Part shown: one piece after another, positions 41,047 to 52,747 of the stretch | How positions within the stretch are numbered: position 1 is the first letter of the stretch | Layout of the letters: every line of letters begins with the position of its first letter | NCBI RefSeq assembly: GCF_901000735.1 | Contig: NC_081547.1 | Span: forward strand, 21,452,838 to 21,516,837 | DNA length: 64,000 nucleotides | Source of the DNA: Corylus avellana | Taxonomy: Eukaryota > Streptophyta > Magnoliopsida > Fagales > Betulaceae | Direction of reading: 5' to 3' | Program-made: the position numbers and the translations under genes | The notes under the pieces: generated by a model | The model's database searches: none | What the model was told of the DNA's origin: nothing | What the model saw: the letters and a program-made list of their open reading frames with translations, nothing else

Positions 41047-44000
41047 CTGCAATACAATATCAAATCGCAACTATAAGTGAAGTATTATCTGAAAAGTAAA
41101 CTAAACATACAACAGAGATGATAGGCCATTTATAAATTAAGGGAGAATCATAGAATACATAGTTCTGTAAGATGTGAAGAACCTTATCAGTTTTTGGTAA
41201 TACATCAGGCTATTAACCCCAGAATATCAATATCGAGAATATAATCATCAACCTAATGCCTTAATTTGTAAGGTGAATCATGGTGTACATAAATTGGTAT
41301 CATTCGGGTCCCATTAAACTTGCTTTTGGGCAATGTACTTTTATGCGCCATGACTAATGCATAAAATAAAATAGCAGAAGACCAAAAAGCAATCAGATAC
41401 AGCAGGGGATTAAACACTATATACATATTACAGAGGAGGGGCATGCAGGACATTTGGGCTTTCTGATAATTAGAAATTCCCTAAGGACCTCGCACTGATT
41501 CCTAGAGCATGAGAAACTTAAAATTAGTGGCTCGAATGGACACCAGGAAGTTCAAAATGGCTTTTTGGAAACTGGTCAAAATTCAAACACATGGTTATTT
41601 TGGGCAAATGAAAGAGAGAAACACTCTAAAAAAAACTTCCAGGGAGAATGTAAAAGTTGAGTCAGGTATAGAACAATAATTACAGTACCTACCATCATAT
41701 TTAGGGCACCCACCATCTTCAGGGTGGTCTAAACTCCACATTGATGGTTCTGTTATGAAAAAGCATGAGATAAGGGGTGCTTGAGGATTGATTATGGAGG
41801 AAAGGGGTTTGTGGGTTTATGCGTAATATAGGTCTTGGGTCCAGTATCGCAGCCAAAATATGGACCCTGCATGATGGACTTCCATTAGCTGCTGATATCA
41901 GCATAAATCAGTTAGAAGCTATGAAGCACCCTGCTTCGGAGGTGGCATGGCATGCTGGGTACTTGGAGCACCGAGATGCACCGACATGTCCAAAAAGTGT
42001 CCTATGTAACAAGAATAAAATTTTGTATTAAGGAGACACAGCTGGAAACACATAGGATACAGGTGCTACATGACTTGTCATGCGTAGCATACTGGTGAAC
42101 ACAGCTAGCCACACATAATATTGTTTTTGCATTTTGATTATGGTTTGTACATGCAAAAAAGATGCGGTTAGCATGCAAATAAGTTAAAAGGGGAAAATGT
42201 AGTACTAGCGAGAATGTAATTTGTATGAGATGTTAAACTTGTTATGCCAGAATATTTGTTCTCCTTTTTATATATCCTTTTAAAATTCTGAGGTACTTAG
42301 TTACACATATCAAAATATTGAAAATTGTATAAACAGAAAATAATTTATGTACATTTCATTTATTAGCATATCCCTAATATGCTGCACTATAGTTTTTTGT
42401 GTGATATCAGTATTAGCCATATGGGTATATCAGTATTAGCCATATGGGTATATCAGTATTGTGTGATATCAGTGTCATTTGCCAAAAATTCACGCTTTGT
42501 TACGGTGGATGCTTTTGTGTTACCAACTCCTGAAATCTGCAGACACTTCTTTACACCATATGGTAGCATACTTATCAAGAGAGCAACCAGGCTACAGATC
42601 TCTCAGCAAAGCACGGCTACATATTCCTTTTCTGCTATTGGCTAACCATCCAGAATGTTTACTTCCCTTTTTCAATATGGACTATAGGGCAATGCTCCCC
42701 AAGACTTGAACATATGAACTAGGAACGATGCATATAGGCCAAACATTAAAGTCTACTATAATGATAAAGCGTCACCCATGTTTTTACCCCTTTATACCTC
42801 CTCTCATGTGGTATTCTACAGAATCCCTCATTCTATTCATCTTAGTGCTCCTCTTTCTGTTAATAAGATCATAAATCCTGGGAAAATAACCAAGAAATAA
42901 AAAATGAAAAGAATAAAGTTACGCATTCTATGTGAGAAAAATAACCACAGGCACACACAATTTGTCAACTTTGGTGCCTAATTGTCTGAGATAAAAGTAA
43001 AAAACTCATTGCAAGAGGGCTTGGACAAGATTTTCCCTTGCAGAAAAGGGCAAACTTGAGTTTTGAAATACCTTCAGATCTGCAGTTCACAAGATGACCA
43101 AAACAAATAATAGTAGCTCTATATCATCACTGACACCACACTTTTTCTCACTGTTCAGAGGAAATCTCATAGCCCATTTGATGCCAAAATCCATAAATAT
43201 CTGCAATGGTCAAGGCAGCATCTTTAAATCCCATCTACCTTTTTTAATATTATTCTACAATTTCTTGCCAATGAGCTCTGCTTAAATGGCACTTCCAATT
43301 TGCCAATCTACATATGTATGTATGTCTGGACAGTTTCTTACATCACACAATGCAATAACATAAACTTTTTTATGGGTCCATGCACTAGCTTAAACTCAAA
43401 AGCCACCAATACTGTCATACTTTATTTCCACCCACAGCACCTCCTCCCCACCCTCCCGCAGGCAACCCCAACCCCACCCCCCACACCTCCAAAACCCTTT
43501 CTTTCTTCGGATTCTGAGTAGAAGCACTGTCATACATCCAGGAATTTCCCTATAAAGAGTCTAACGATGATGCAACTATTCACCTTCCCTTTCATCCAAA
43601 AAAAAGCATTCACTTCTTACTTTCTAAATACTCCCTACCACATCTTTCTGGATAGATCTGAAATGGGGCACTCCAAAAAATAGCATTTTTCAAATCAAAA
43701 TTGAACACCAAAAAAGGGATTCAAGTGCAAATGTATAATCTATCCAATAAGCCAATGATACTACTCTTGGTTGCTCTAATAGCAAGAAATGAAATTGGTA
43801 CTCCGATACCTCTATTTTTAGTTTATTATGTTTAAATTATGGAAGTTGGTAATCCTTTTAGGAAATGATGCCCTAGACCATCATGTGGCTTAATTTGGTG
43901 TCTTTGGAGAGAAAAAAATTATCGGAACTTTGAGGACCGTGAGGTAGCATCAGTGGAATTAAATGCTTTTTTCCTTAAGACACTTTATCATTAAGCTGCT

Positions 44001-44789
44001 GTATTTTCTAAATCTCTCCTCTTCTTCTAGTTAGGTGTCTCTCTTGTATGCATCTTATTAGTTTGGGTTGCGCTTTTGCGCTTTTTATTGAACTTGCGAT
44101 TACTTATCAAAAAAAAATGCAAGTTCTATAATGATTTGTTTCTACAGCCAATGAGCAAAACTAAATTAAGTTGAGCTAATTAGTGTAAGTTACACTTTAA
44201 CACCAAAAATTATCATAAAGTTTCCATGACACCTTCAACATTCATGACATGCACAGCTATACTTCAAATAAACCCACAAACTTATCTTTCTCTAATACTA
44301 ATATCATTGAAAATGCCATCTATATATATATATAAAATACTGAAAATGATTTTGCATTAGAACACGATTCTAAATTGAGATAATAATTAGCCTCTATAAA
44401 TATACACATGAAAAATCAAACAAGCAAGACCACATCGGAGGTTAAAAATTTGTCAAGCCAACTTTATTTTTTTGTTTATATTACATTAAGCTGCGTTTGG
44501 AAGCAGAAAAAAAAAAAAAAATTAAAAAAGCGAGAAAATAAAAGAAAACAAAAGAAAACTATAATATTGAAAGCTTAAGCCAAGAGACTCAAGTTTTCAT
44601 ATAATTTCTTTTCCATTTCCTCCCTTTTCTCGGGAATCAAACGCAAAAAATCTATTTGACAGAACAGTTCAAAATATATCAAGAGAAACAAAGATTAATC
44701 ATAAGAAGGCCGAAGAGCAAAAATAAAAAAGAAAAAGATTAAAAGAAGAAAATGAAAATTAGGGAAAAGCATATTTTGTGAGTGCTTAC
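41047..44789 (-). other. 5' untranslated intron of the second FRS gene
   Basis: 3.7 kb without recognisable exons. Holds a short tandem repeat of about 23 bp (TATCAGTATTAGCCATATGG) at 42403-42470. Nothing else identified. Confidence 0.5.
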
Positions 44790-44870
44790 AGTGCAGTGTT
44801 AGAGTTGAGAGTTGGATCCGCCGACCTGAGAATTCGCAGAGTCGCCGGTCGGACTCTATCAGAGTCTCAA
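44790..44870 (-). other. 5' untranslated first exon of the second FRS gene
   Basis: GC-richer block (ACCGGCGACTCTGCG) ending CACTGCACT|GTAAGC. It has no ATG; joining to 41046 places the start codon first in the next exon. Upper limit approximate. Confidence 0.55.
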
Positions 44871-45164
44871 GTTTCTCTGCTTCTGTTTTTCAATTTTTAC
44901 TGGGTGGAGCCTTCGTATTTTCGTTTTCCGTTTTTACCCCCACATCAAAAAAACACAATTTAAAAAATAAATAAATAAATAAAATTCATTGGCTACCCTA
45001 TGGTTGGTTGTTTACGGTTTTGCTCCAATTACGTTCATGACTAATTCTCATAAAAATACAAATATAATAATAAAATAAAATAAGAGAAAAGGGTTAAATG
45101 TCCTTTTGGTCCATGGGTTTAAATGATTTTTTTTTTTTAACCATGGTTCCGTTTGTTTCGACAT
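44871..45164. other. Intergenic, presumed promoter side of the second FRS gene
   Basis: AT-rich, (AAAT)n near 44965. No specific motif. Confidence 0.4.
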
Positions 45165-45725
45165 AAAATGTTTTTCGTCAAAAAATATTTTCCGCTAAAA
45201 GCATTTTCCTAACAAAAGATTTTCTAGAAAATATTTTTCAGTGTTTGGTGTGTACGCAAAATCACAAGTATTTTAGATATATATTTCCATTCAATCCTAT
45301 TAAACTTTAAATTACAAAAATGTTCCAACTAGGTCTCGGCAGTGACCTGGTTGGATCCCACAAGTCCCGACCGAGTCCAAGTGGAATCCCAACCTCATCC
45401 AAGTGGTGTCCTAACTGGGTCCCAAATGGGGTCCTGTCAGGTTCCGTACGGGTTTTGATCAAGTCTCGATTGTGTCCCATGCAGGTCGTGGTCAAGTCTC
45501 GGTCAGTTCTTGGCAAGGTCCGAATCAAGTCCTGGGCAGGTCCAGATGGGGTCTTGGTGGGGTCCCGACGACGTCTCAGCTAGGTCTATCGATCTGAGTA
45601 TGAGATACTCAAACTCAAAAAATAGTTTATAGTTTTTAAAAATGAAAACTATTTTCCAAAAATTAAAGAAGAATTTTGGTCAAACGAAAAATATTTTTGG
45701 TCAAATAGAAAATATTTTCCTGGGA
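45165..45725. repeat. Repeat element with degenerate ~20-bp units
   Basis: The middle (45330-45590) repeats GGTCC(C/T)GA and CAAGTC words about every 18-22 bp. The ends are inverted AT-rich arms with AAATATTTT and GTCAAA(C/T/A) words (45180-45240 and 45640-45720). Probably a transposon-like repeat; frames through it stay open only because the unit length is near a multiple of three. Confidence 0.5.
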
Positions 45726-46261
45726 CTATTATGTTGATAATCTCTTATAAGTAAATACAGGGATGGTACTTTCATATATCTTCTATCAATAAAACTAACG
45801 AAAGTACACATGATTGCCCTTCAAAACGTGACACATGTCCCATGATTTATTAATATTGTTTATAAATTTAAAAAATAAAAAACAAATTGAAAACATAAAT
45901 AAAATAAAATAAAATAAAATAATCTAGAAGAAAAAAGTAAAAAGAATTGTTCGTTCTTCTCCCCCATTTGTTTTCTTTGTTATTTTGTGTTACTTGAATC
46001 TCTTTGTGTTGGGTGAAACAAAAGGGCACGCACGCCAGTGCAAATTTTTTCTTTTTTTATTGCATTAAAATATTAAAAAAAAAAATTTCCTTCACGGCAT
46101 GCTAAGCACGCCGCGTTCTCTCAATCATGACTCCTTTGTGTTACTCTATGAAACCGATTCTTTTATTACTCTCAAACAAATCAATACTTCATATCCGCTT
46201 TGTGGATGTTTGCTTTTCCTACTGGAATACTTATTCCGCAAACCAAACGAGTGAAAAACCA

Positions 46262-46660
46262 TCTGCCTACATCATTTAGATGTTACCGTTAAGACCATTA
46301 AGACATGCCATCTTCACGTCTATTTGACAAATCTCATAATCATAATAAGCAACAACGGAAAAGAGAGTCCGAATAGTCTTCAGCATAATTAACAAAAATA
46401 TTTCCTCATAATCGATCAATTCTTTCCAAGTAAAACCTTTTGCAACCTGGTTTGAAGGTTTCAACATTTCCATCTACCCATCTCTTCCACTTGTAGAACC
46501 ATTTACATCCTATAGGATTTTTTTTTCTGCGTTTTGAGCCTTTAGAAGTTTCCAAACTTGGTTCGAAACTTGGAATACATAGATTCCAACTTTGTTTCAA
46601 TAGCCTAACGGTATGCATCCACATCATGAACCCCTTCCTCGTAAGTCCTATGACCATTTC
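46262..46660 (-). pseudogene. Ty1/copia reverse transcriptase remnant
   Basis: Minus frames read IGCKWFYKWKRWVDGNVETF, then in another frame VAKGFTWKELIDYEE and YYDYEICQIDVKMACLNG. These match the start of the copia reverse transcriptase domain (VAKGF, IDYEE, QMDVKTAFLNG). Frameshifts and missing residues mark it as dead. It lies 250 bp downstream of the third FRS gene, without visible LTRs. Confidence 0.8.
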
Positions 46661-46906
46661 CGCATGTGAATGTAAGCTTTGCTAAGCCAAATCACGTATA
46701 GATCACCCAGAGGAATTCACAGTTATATATAATTTTTGCCTGAGTATATACTTTCCTTCATTTATTTTACTTTTGAAAAGACAAAGCTCAAAGCACATCC
46801 AACTCCAAGGCAGCAAGCAGTGCAGCCTGCATGAACACATTAAAGAGAGGAGAAAACAAGAGATGACAGAAGGAGTTATCAACATTGTTATTAGTCTTAT
46901 TGTAAT

Positions 46907-49591
46907 TTACAAATGCTTATCTGCTACAAGGCGGACCTTATTCAAAGACTCTTTAAATGCTTGCCAAGCAACCATATAATGATCTTGGGATATCATCCCC
47001 TCCTCAACAACTTGCATGGCTCGTCTGTACAAATGATCAAACCACTGTACTGGGTTTGTAATATCAACATTATTGGAGCCAAGATCTGGCACATAGAAAC
47101 GCTTAAAATCCTTCCTCCACCTTGACAATATGTACTGAAAAGGAATTTCCTCAACGCCATTATAGTTTAGGACACATAAAGCATGCCGGCAAAGATAGCC
47201 TTTCAAGTTAAAGCAATTGCAAATGCAGCGGACTTCTGCTCCTGCTTTATCATACATAACTTCAAAATTTCTGACATCCCTCATAATCTCCTCTCCCTCA
47301 CGTTCTTTAACCATGAAAGTTACCACTGGCCCATTTGCATGAACTTGTGTTATGCCAAAACAGGAAGACATCATCACTACCTCATCTTGGAACTTCTGAA
47401 ATATTTCTTTTGTATACAATTTAGAGAGCTGCAACTCATAATAGCAATTTGTTTTCAAAATGGGGCTTGAATCTCTTGACTCGAGATCATCAAGAGTTTC
47501 TTTCTGATGCTTCTTTTGTAGACCTAATTCATACATGTACAAAAATTCTTTCAAAGAAGTTTGTTGATACACATAACCATCAAAAAAAGGGCTCACGGAC
47601 TCGCCCTTTTCAAAGTCGAACATCCCACCAAAAAATGTGTCTTTTGAGTATACTGGAGCCCAACGCTCTCGATCTTCATACAGATTTCGAAGCCACTCAT
47701 GTTCCCTTATTCCAAATCTCTGGATCATATCTTCCCAAGCCAATTCAAATTCTTCCATTTTTATAGAATCATACACCACCCTCCTCAATACTGTCTGAAA
47801 TACCCCATATTCCTGCAAGTCTCCCAAATTTTCAAGAATGCTTTGAAAGACATGCGGCAAACAAAATCGATGGTGAGCCCTGGGGAACACCTCTGCAATT
47901 GCGCTTTGCACGGTCCTACACTGGTTTGTTAAAATAGTTTGCGGAGGGCGACCGGACATACATGTCAGCCATGCCCTAAAAAACCAAATATATGTCTCTA
48001 GCCCCTCATCTGCAAGCAAACCACAACCCAGCAGAACGGACTGCCCATGGTGATTCACACCAACAAATGTAAAGAGTGGAGTATCATAATTGTTTGACAA
48101 GCATGTTGTGTCAAATGCAACCACATCACCAAAATAACTGTATGCAGCTCTAGACCTAGAATCAATCCAAAACACATTCCTCAAATTTCCTTCATCATTG
48201 AAATCCATCACATAGAAAAAATTCGGATCGGTTAACTGAACCCGACAGAAGAATTCACAAATGAGTTGCGCATCTCCATTTTTTAGCTTCAAGCGCCTGG
48301 ACCGATCGACATGGTCGTTAGTTTCTCCGTCATTGGAATTTGAACTTCCATTACCCATTGCATCTGCTACAGGTGTTCGATACAACTTGATTGTTCGTAC
48401 TTCTACATCAACAGTTGGTTCCACCTTTCTTTTATCCCCAGTCACCATCTTCTTGTGTGACTTGGAATTTTGCACTCTTTCAGGATCAAATGAATGGTTG
48501 TGTTCAAGCTTCACTTCATCAACTCTCCACCTGTTCGATTCCACTAGCCTCAACCTTATCATTGCTAGACAACCGGTTCTAGTTTCTTTCCTTCGAGTAT
48601 TTGCTTCTTTAATTGTTTTGAAACCCTCACAATTGCAACAGAGCACCGCACCACGCTTCTCTTTGCTGTTGCGTTTCGTCCAAGAAGATTTCACCCTGAT
48701 AGCGAATCCGAGTTCCTTGGCATAGCAATTATAATAATTGTAAGCATCATCATATGATTCGAACTCCATCCCCACAACTGGTGGAGGATAGTCCTTTCTT
48801 TCAAATAACCCATTTTGACCATCATCTAGGGTTGTATCATCCCTGTCATTTTCAAAGTCATTGCCTTCAATCTCAAACAATTGCTCACACTCATTCTCAA
48901 AATCATTGCCTTCATGGTCATTTCCTTCAATCTCAAACAATTGCTCAGTTTCATGGTCATTCTCGAGGTCATCATCATGCTCAAGCAGTTGCTCACTATT
49001 TTGAGAACCTTCTTCTAGCTGGTATAAGAAACAAACCATGAAAATCAATGATGTTTCAAAAGATAACATCTACAAAAAAACAGAAAAACAACATAAATCT
49101 CATTTGTGTTTGAAATTACAAACCATTTACTCGTCGTATTTCAAAAAACAAATAAAAAATACAAACATCATGCAGAATTCAACATTTTTGGGATAAATTT
49201 GTAATTCTTAACTTACATCCCATCCAAAATCATTATATATAATTCATATCCCCCGCTTTCACTGATGGACCAAACCATTTCAGTTATAATTACCATCCTA
49301 TACACATAAAACGAAAATTAAATACAAAAGTGAGCGAATTAAACTAATTAATCAGCTTCAATTTGGAAAATAAAATTCAAACTGAAATTTAGCATTAAAG
49401 ATGAAGAGAAAATGGAACCTAGGGAAAGATTGATCTTGGGAAGAGAGATACTAATCTCACACGAGAAAGTACTGAATTAAAGAACAACAGGGCGAGATTA
49501 GAGGGGAATATGGGGTACTTACGGTGATGTCGAGGTTGGTGTGCGGTGATAAGGCATCGTCGGTCGGAGAAAACGTGCTATCGCCGGTCAT
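46907..49591 (-). CDS. FRS: FAR1-RELATED SEQUENCE protein, third paralogue
   Basis: Two coding exons: 49591-49523 (23 codons, starting [15 protein letters not shown], donor ACC|GTAAGT) and 49018-46907 (acceptor CCAG|CTAGAAG), in frame, 726 aa. The longest of the three, because of a long acidic N-terminus with a repeated [10 protein letters not shown] unit. FAR1 domain ([24 protein letters not shown]), transposase-like domain with [11 protein letters not shown], and SWIM finger [15 protein letters not shown]. Its second catalytic-type Asp is replaced: ILTNQC where the neighbours have IITDQC and IITDRC. Hence a domesticated DNA-binding protein rather than an active transposase. The first exon GC content and the ATG in good context support the start, but it rests on splice signals alone. 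Confidence 0.88.
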
Positions 49592-51118
49592 GCTTGGCGG
49601 AGAGGTTCACACGCGTTGCGTCAAAGTATGAGAGGTTAGTTTTGCCCTAAACTGCTTTGGCTTCGTTATTTTGTTTTGCTTTTAGGTCCTTGTGGTTCCG
49701 TGTAACTACGATCTCTGTCAAAGAGAAAGTGAAAGGTTTGGGGTTTTCTTGGAATTATATGAAGGTATAGGGATTAAGGGAATATACAAAGCGTGTTCAC
49801 GGATGGCACTCGCGCCGGTAGTGATTAACTGCCAATTAACCGCCTTAATCGTTAATGTTAATCATCTAATCTCTTTAGAAAGATGTTAAAAATATTCGTT
49901 TAATTGCTAACTGCTAATTACCTATACATATGAAACAAAGTTATTTTGGTGTTTAAATATATAAAAAATTAATAAAACTCTAAAAATGAAGTCGTTTTGC
50001 TTTTTTTCTTTTTTAAATGTGGTTATTAAATAACGGCAAACCGTCGGTTGTCTTCCTACGTAGTTAATCGATTTTACTAAGTGTCTCGACAGTTGCGGCT
50101 AGTGATTTTAACTGATAACAACTAACCGTAACCGCATTTTCACTTCTATTAAATGTGAAGGCGAAATGCTTTGTATGATTTTGGCCAAATAAAATGTAGA
50201 GTTGAGGAGTTGAATGTAAAAGATGAATTTCTTGTTTCTTTTGCTAAAGAGAGAGTATAGGACAAAAGCCTCTGTATATACGAAGTTTTGATTTCTAGAA
50301 ACAAAATGTGCCTTTTGTCAACATATGTCGCACACATGTTTCACTTCATGTGTTAATTGTTTTATATATGTGAGTAGATAATGACTCTTCTAAGGGTCAC
50401 GAATATGTGTTAATGACAACCGGACATAAGGTAAAATTTTGTAAAATTTAAAGTGATCAAACGGTAAAGAATTATTGTTTGTAACACACTACAACAATTC
50501 AACCTATAAATTATCAAATTATTTTGAGTTACACTTTGAGTTAGATTCGACCATTTGTAGAATGAATGGTTCATGAGTTCAAATTTTTATTCCAACTAAC
50601 GGCAAAATCTAAGTTAAGGTATATTTTAAAACATTTTCATAATTTATAGGTTTGGTTATCGGTGAATCAAAGTTTATAAATATAAGAGAAATGTTAGGTG
50701 TTCTTCTCGTATAAAAGAAATGTTAGGTCCTCTGGGGGTGGCGATACTGTGGGTGGCCGGCCACCTATTGGGGTGGTCAGCCACCACATGTTATCCATTT
50801 TTAAAAAAAAATTTGAGTCTTGGAAAAATTAGAAATAAAATAGGCTTTTTAGTAATTTAAGTTCAATTATGAAATATGTATTGCTACCAAAGTAAAGAAT
50901 TGAAATAGTTATTTCATTCCAACATCTTTTATTCCTAGTAATACCTATCCATTTTCCTAATGAAATACTCATTCCGCAAACCAAACGGGACTTTAGTATT
51001 TTATTGGTCATAGGTAAATATTATTTTATAAAATAGTAAAAAAGAAACAGGTCATTATTTCTCTCACCCTATTTTTGAAAAATAATATCCACCTAAAACC
51101 AAAATACCAATAAAAAAA
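49592..51118. other. Intergenic stretch between the third FRS and the hydrolase gene
   Basis: No gene recognised. Around 50730-50790 it has GGTGGCCGGCCACC words, the kind found in foldback centres, suggesting another small decayed element. Confidence 0.5.
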
Positions 51119-51882
51119 GGGAATAAATGTAAAATTAGTCTTTGTTGTTGACCTAAATTACAAATCACTCAATGTAGTATAAAAAATAATTTATAGGTCC
51201 CTATATTTAGCCTAAATTACAAATCACTCTCTATGGCATAAAAAATAATTTATAGATCCTCAATGTATGCCAAAATAACAGTTTACTCACTGAAATCAAT
51301 TTTCGTTAAATAACTTAACAAAATATGTTACTTTGCCACGTCATACCCAATAAAAACGCGACATATGTTATTATTAATTTTCAACTTTCAAAAATGACAA
51401 TTAGGATTTTTCATATTATTTACGACGCTAGTTAAGATTACACATCAATTCTTACTCCACGTCATACGGGCTATAGTAAATTAACATAATTTTTTATATC
51501 CCCAAAACTTAACCATGTGCATAACCTTTCCTTATCTTCATATTTGTCAACAGCTTTATAAAATGCAATCATCAAATTCTCCCAAAATAATCTCAAATTG
51601 TGGCAAGGAAAATAACATAGTAAAAGTTTGGGGATAGAAGAGATTATGCTAATTTACTATAGTACTATGACGTGACAAAGTAATGAATTCTGTTAAATTA
51701 CCTAACGAAAATTGATTTTAAGCAGTAAACTATTATTTTGGCCTACCCTAAGAACTTATACATTATTTTTTATACCACATAAAGTGATTTATAATTTAGG
51801 CAATTACAAAGACGTATAAATTATTTGTTACATTATAATGAGTAATTTATAATTTAGGCCAGAGCAATTTTACATTTATTCC
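51119..51882. mobile_element. Long inverted-repeat (foldback) element
   Basis: Left end GGAATAAATGTAAAATTAGT, right end complement GGAATAAATGTAAAATTGCT. Arms of over 200 bp share CCTAAATTA(C/T)AAATCACT, TTTTCGTTA and TTTGCCACGTCAT/ATGACGTGACAAA words. No coding potential. Confidence 0.85.
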
Positions 51883-52108
51883 AAAAAAAAAAAAAAAAAA
51901 AACATGAGAATAGCGCCTAACATTCCCTGAATTAATGTAGTTGGGATGATTGAATAAGAGCATTCCTCATCCACAGAATATTCAAAATTGTAGCTTTGCC
52001 AATTGCCAATGTTTCCTCATCCACCAGAACATACAAAAGGAGGAGCTAGTGGCTCGTGCTATATGTTGGCTTTGAAGCTCTCTCTCTCTCCACCCGAATC
52101 ACCCAAAA

Positions 52109-52691
52109 ATGGCTTGGGCTCTCCTCTCTCCCAGACTGATCAACGTCCCATTCTCTCACGCCACCATCAACGCCAAGACCAACTACAGCAGACAGTGGAG
52201 CAGCGCTACAACAAGAAGAAGAACAACTATCAGAGCTAATGCTGCAGACAAGGGCAAGGACAAGGACAAAGACAGCCCTGCCTTCAATCCCTTTGGTTTT
52301 GTAACAGACAACCCTTCAAGCCGGAGTTCTATCCAGCTTCCGGAGAACCCCGCCGAGGACGGCAATGTTGGACAAATGCTTAATGTAAGTTCACTTAGCT
52401 GATTGATTATTGAAGTTACTCTGCTTCAGCCTTCAAAGATTGTTATCATTTATGTTTGTTGAGTTTCTGGGGTTGTGTAATCAAGCTCTTATGATCAGTG
52501 AGCTAATTCTTGCAGTTTAGGACTTTTGGACCTTATTAAGCGTTGGAGATTTTTATTATGTTTTTTTGATTTTGTTTTCTTGGAAATGAGAGGGTGTGTT
52601 TGTGGAATTCATGACATTCTGTACTTTAAATTCAGGGTTCTCATCCACAGGCTTTGGCAGAATGAGATTGGTACTTTTCAGGTTCTTTAAT

Positions 52692-52747
<56 letters not shown>

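Noticed and set aside
45320..45583. Open frames on both strands in the ~20-bp repeat
   Set aside because: Repeats keep frames open on both strands; no protein family resembles them.
46907..49069. Start of the third FRS protein at 49069
   Set aside because: The stretch before 49018 is intron-like and ends in a good acceptor; it also gives a hydrophobic lead not seen in the family. The exon at 49591-49523 fits better.
29972..49591. The three FRS genes as active MULE transposons
   Set aside because: No terminal inverted repeats or 9-bp duplications were seen around them, and they have FAR1-type domains, untranslated first exons and tandem host-gene organisation.
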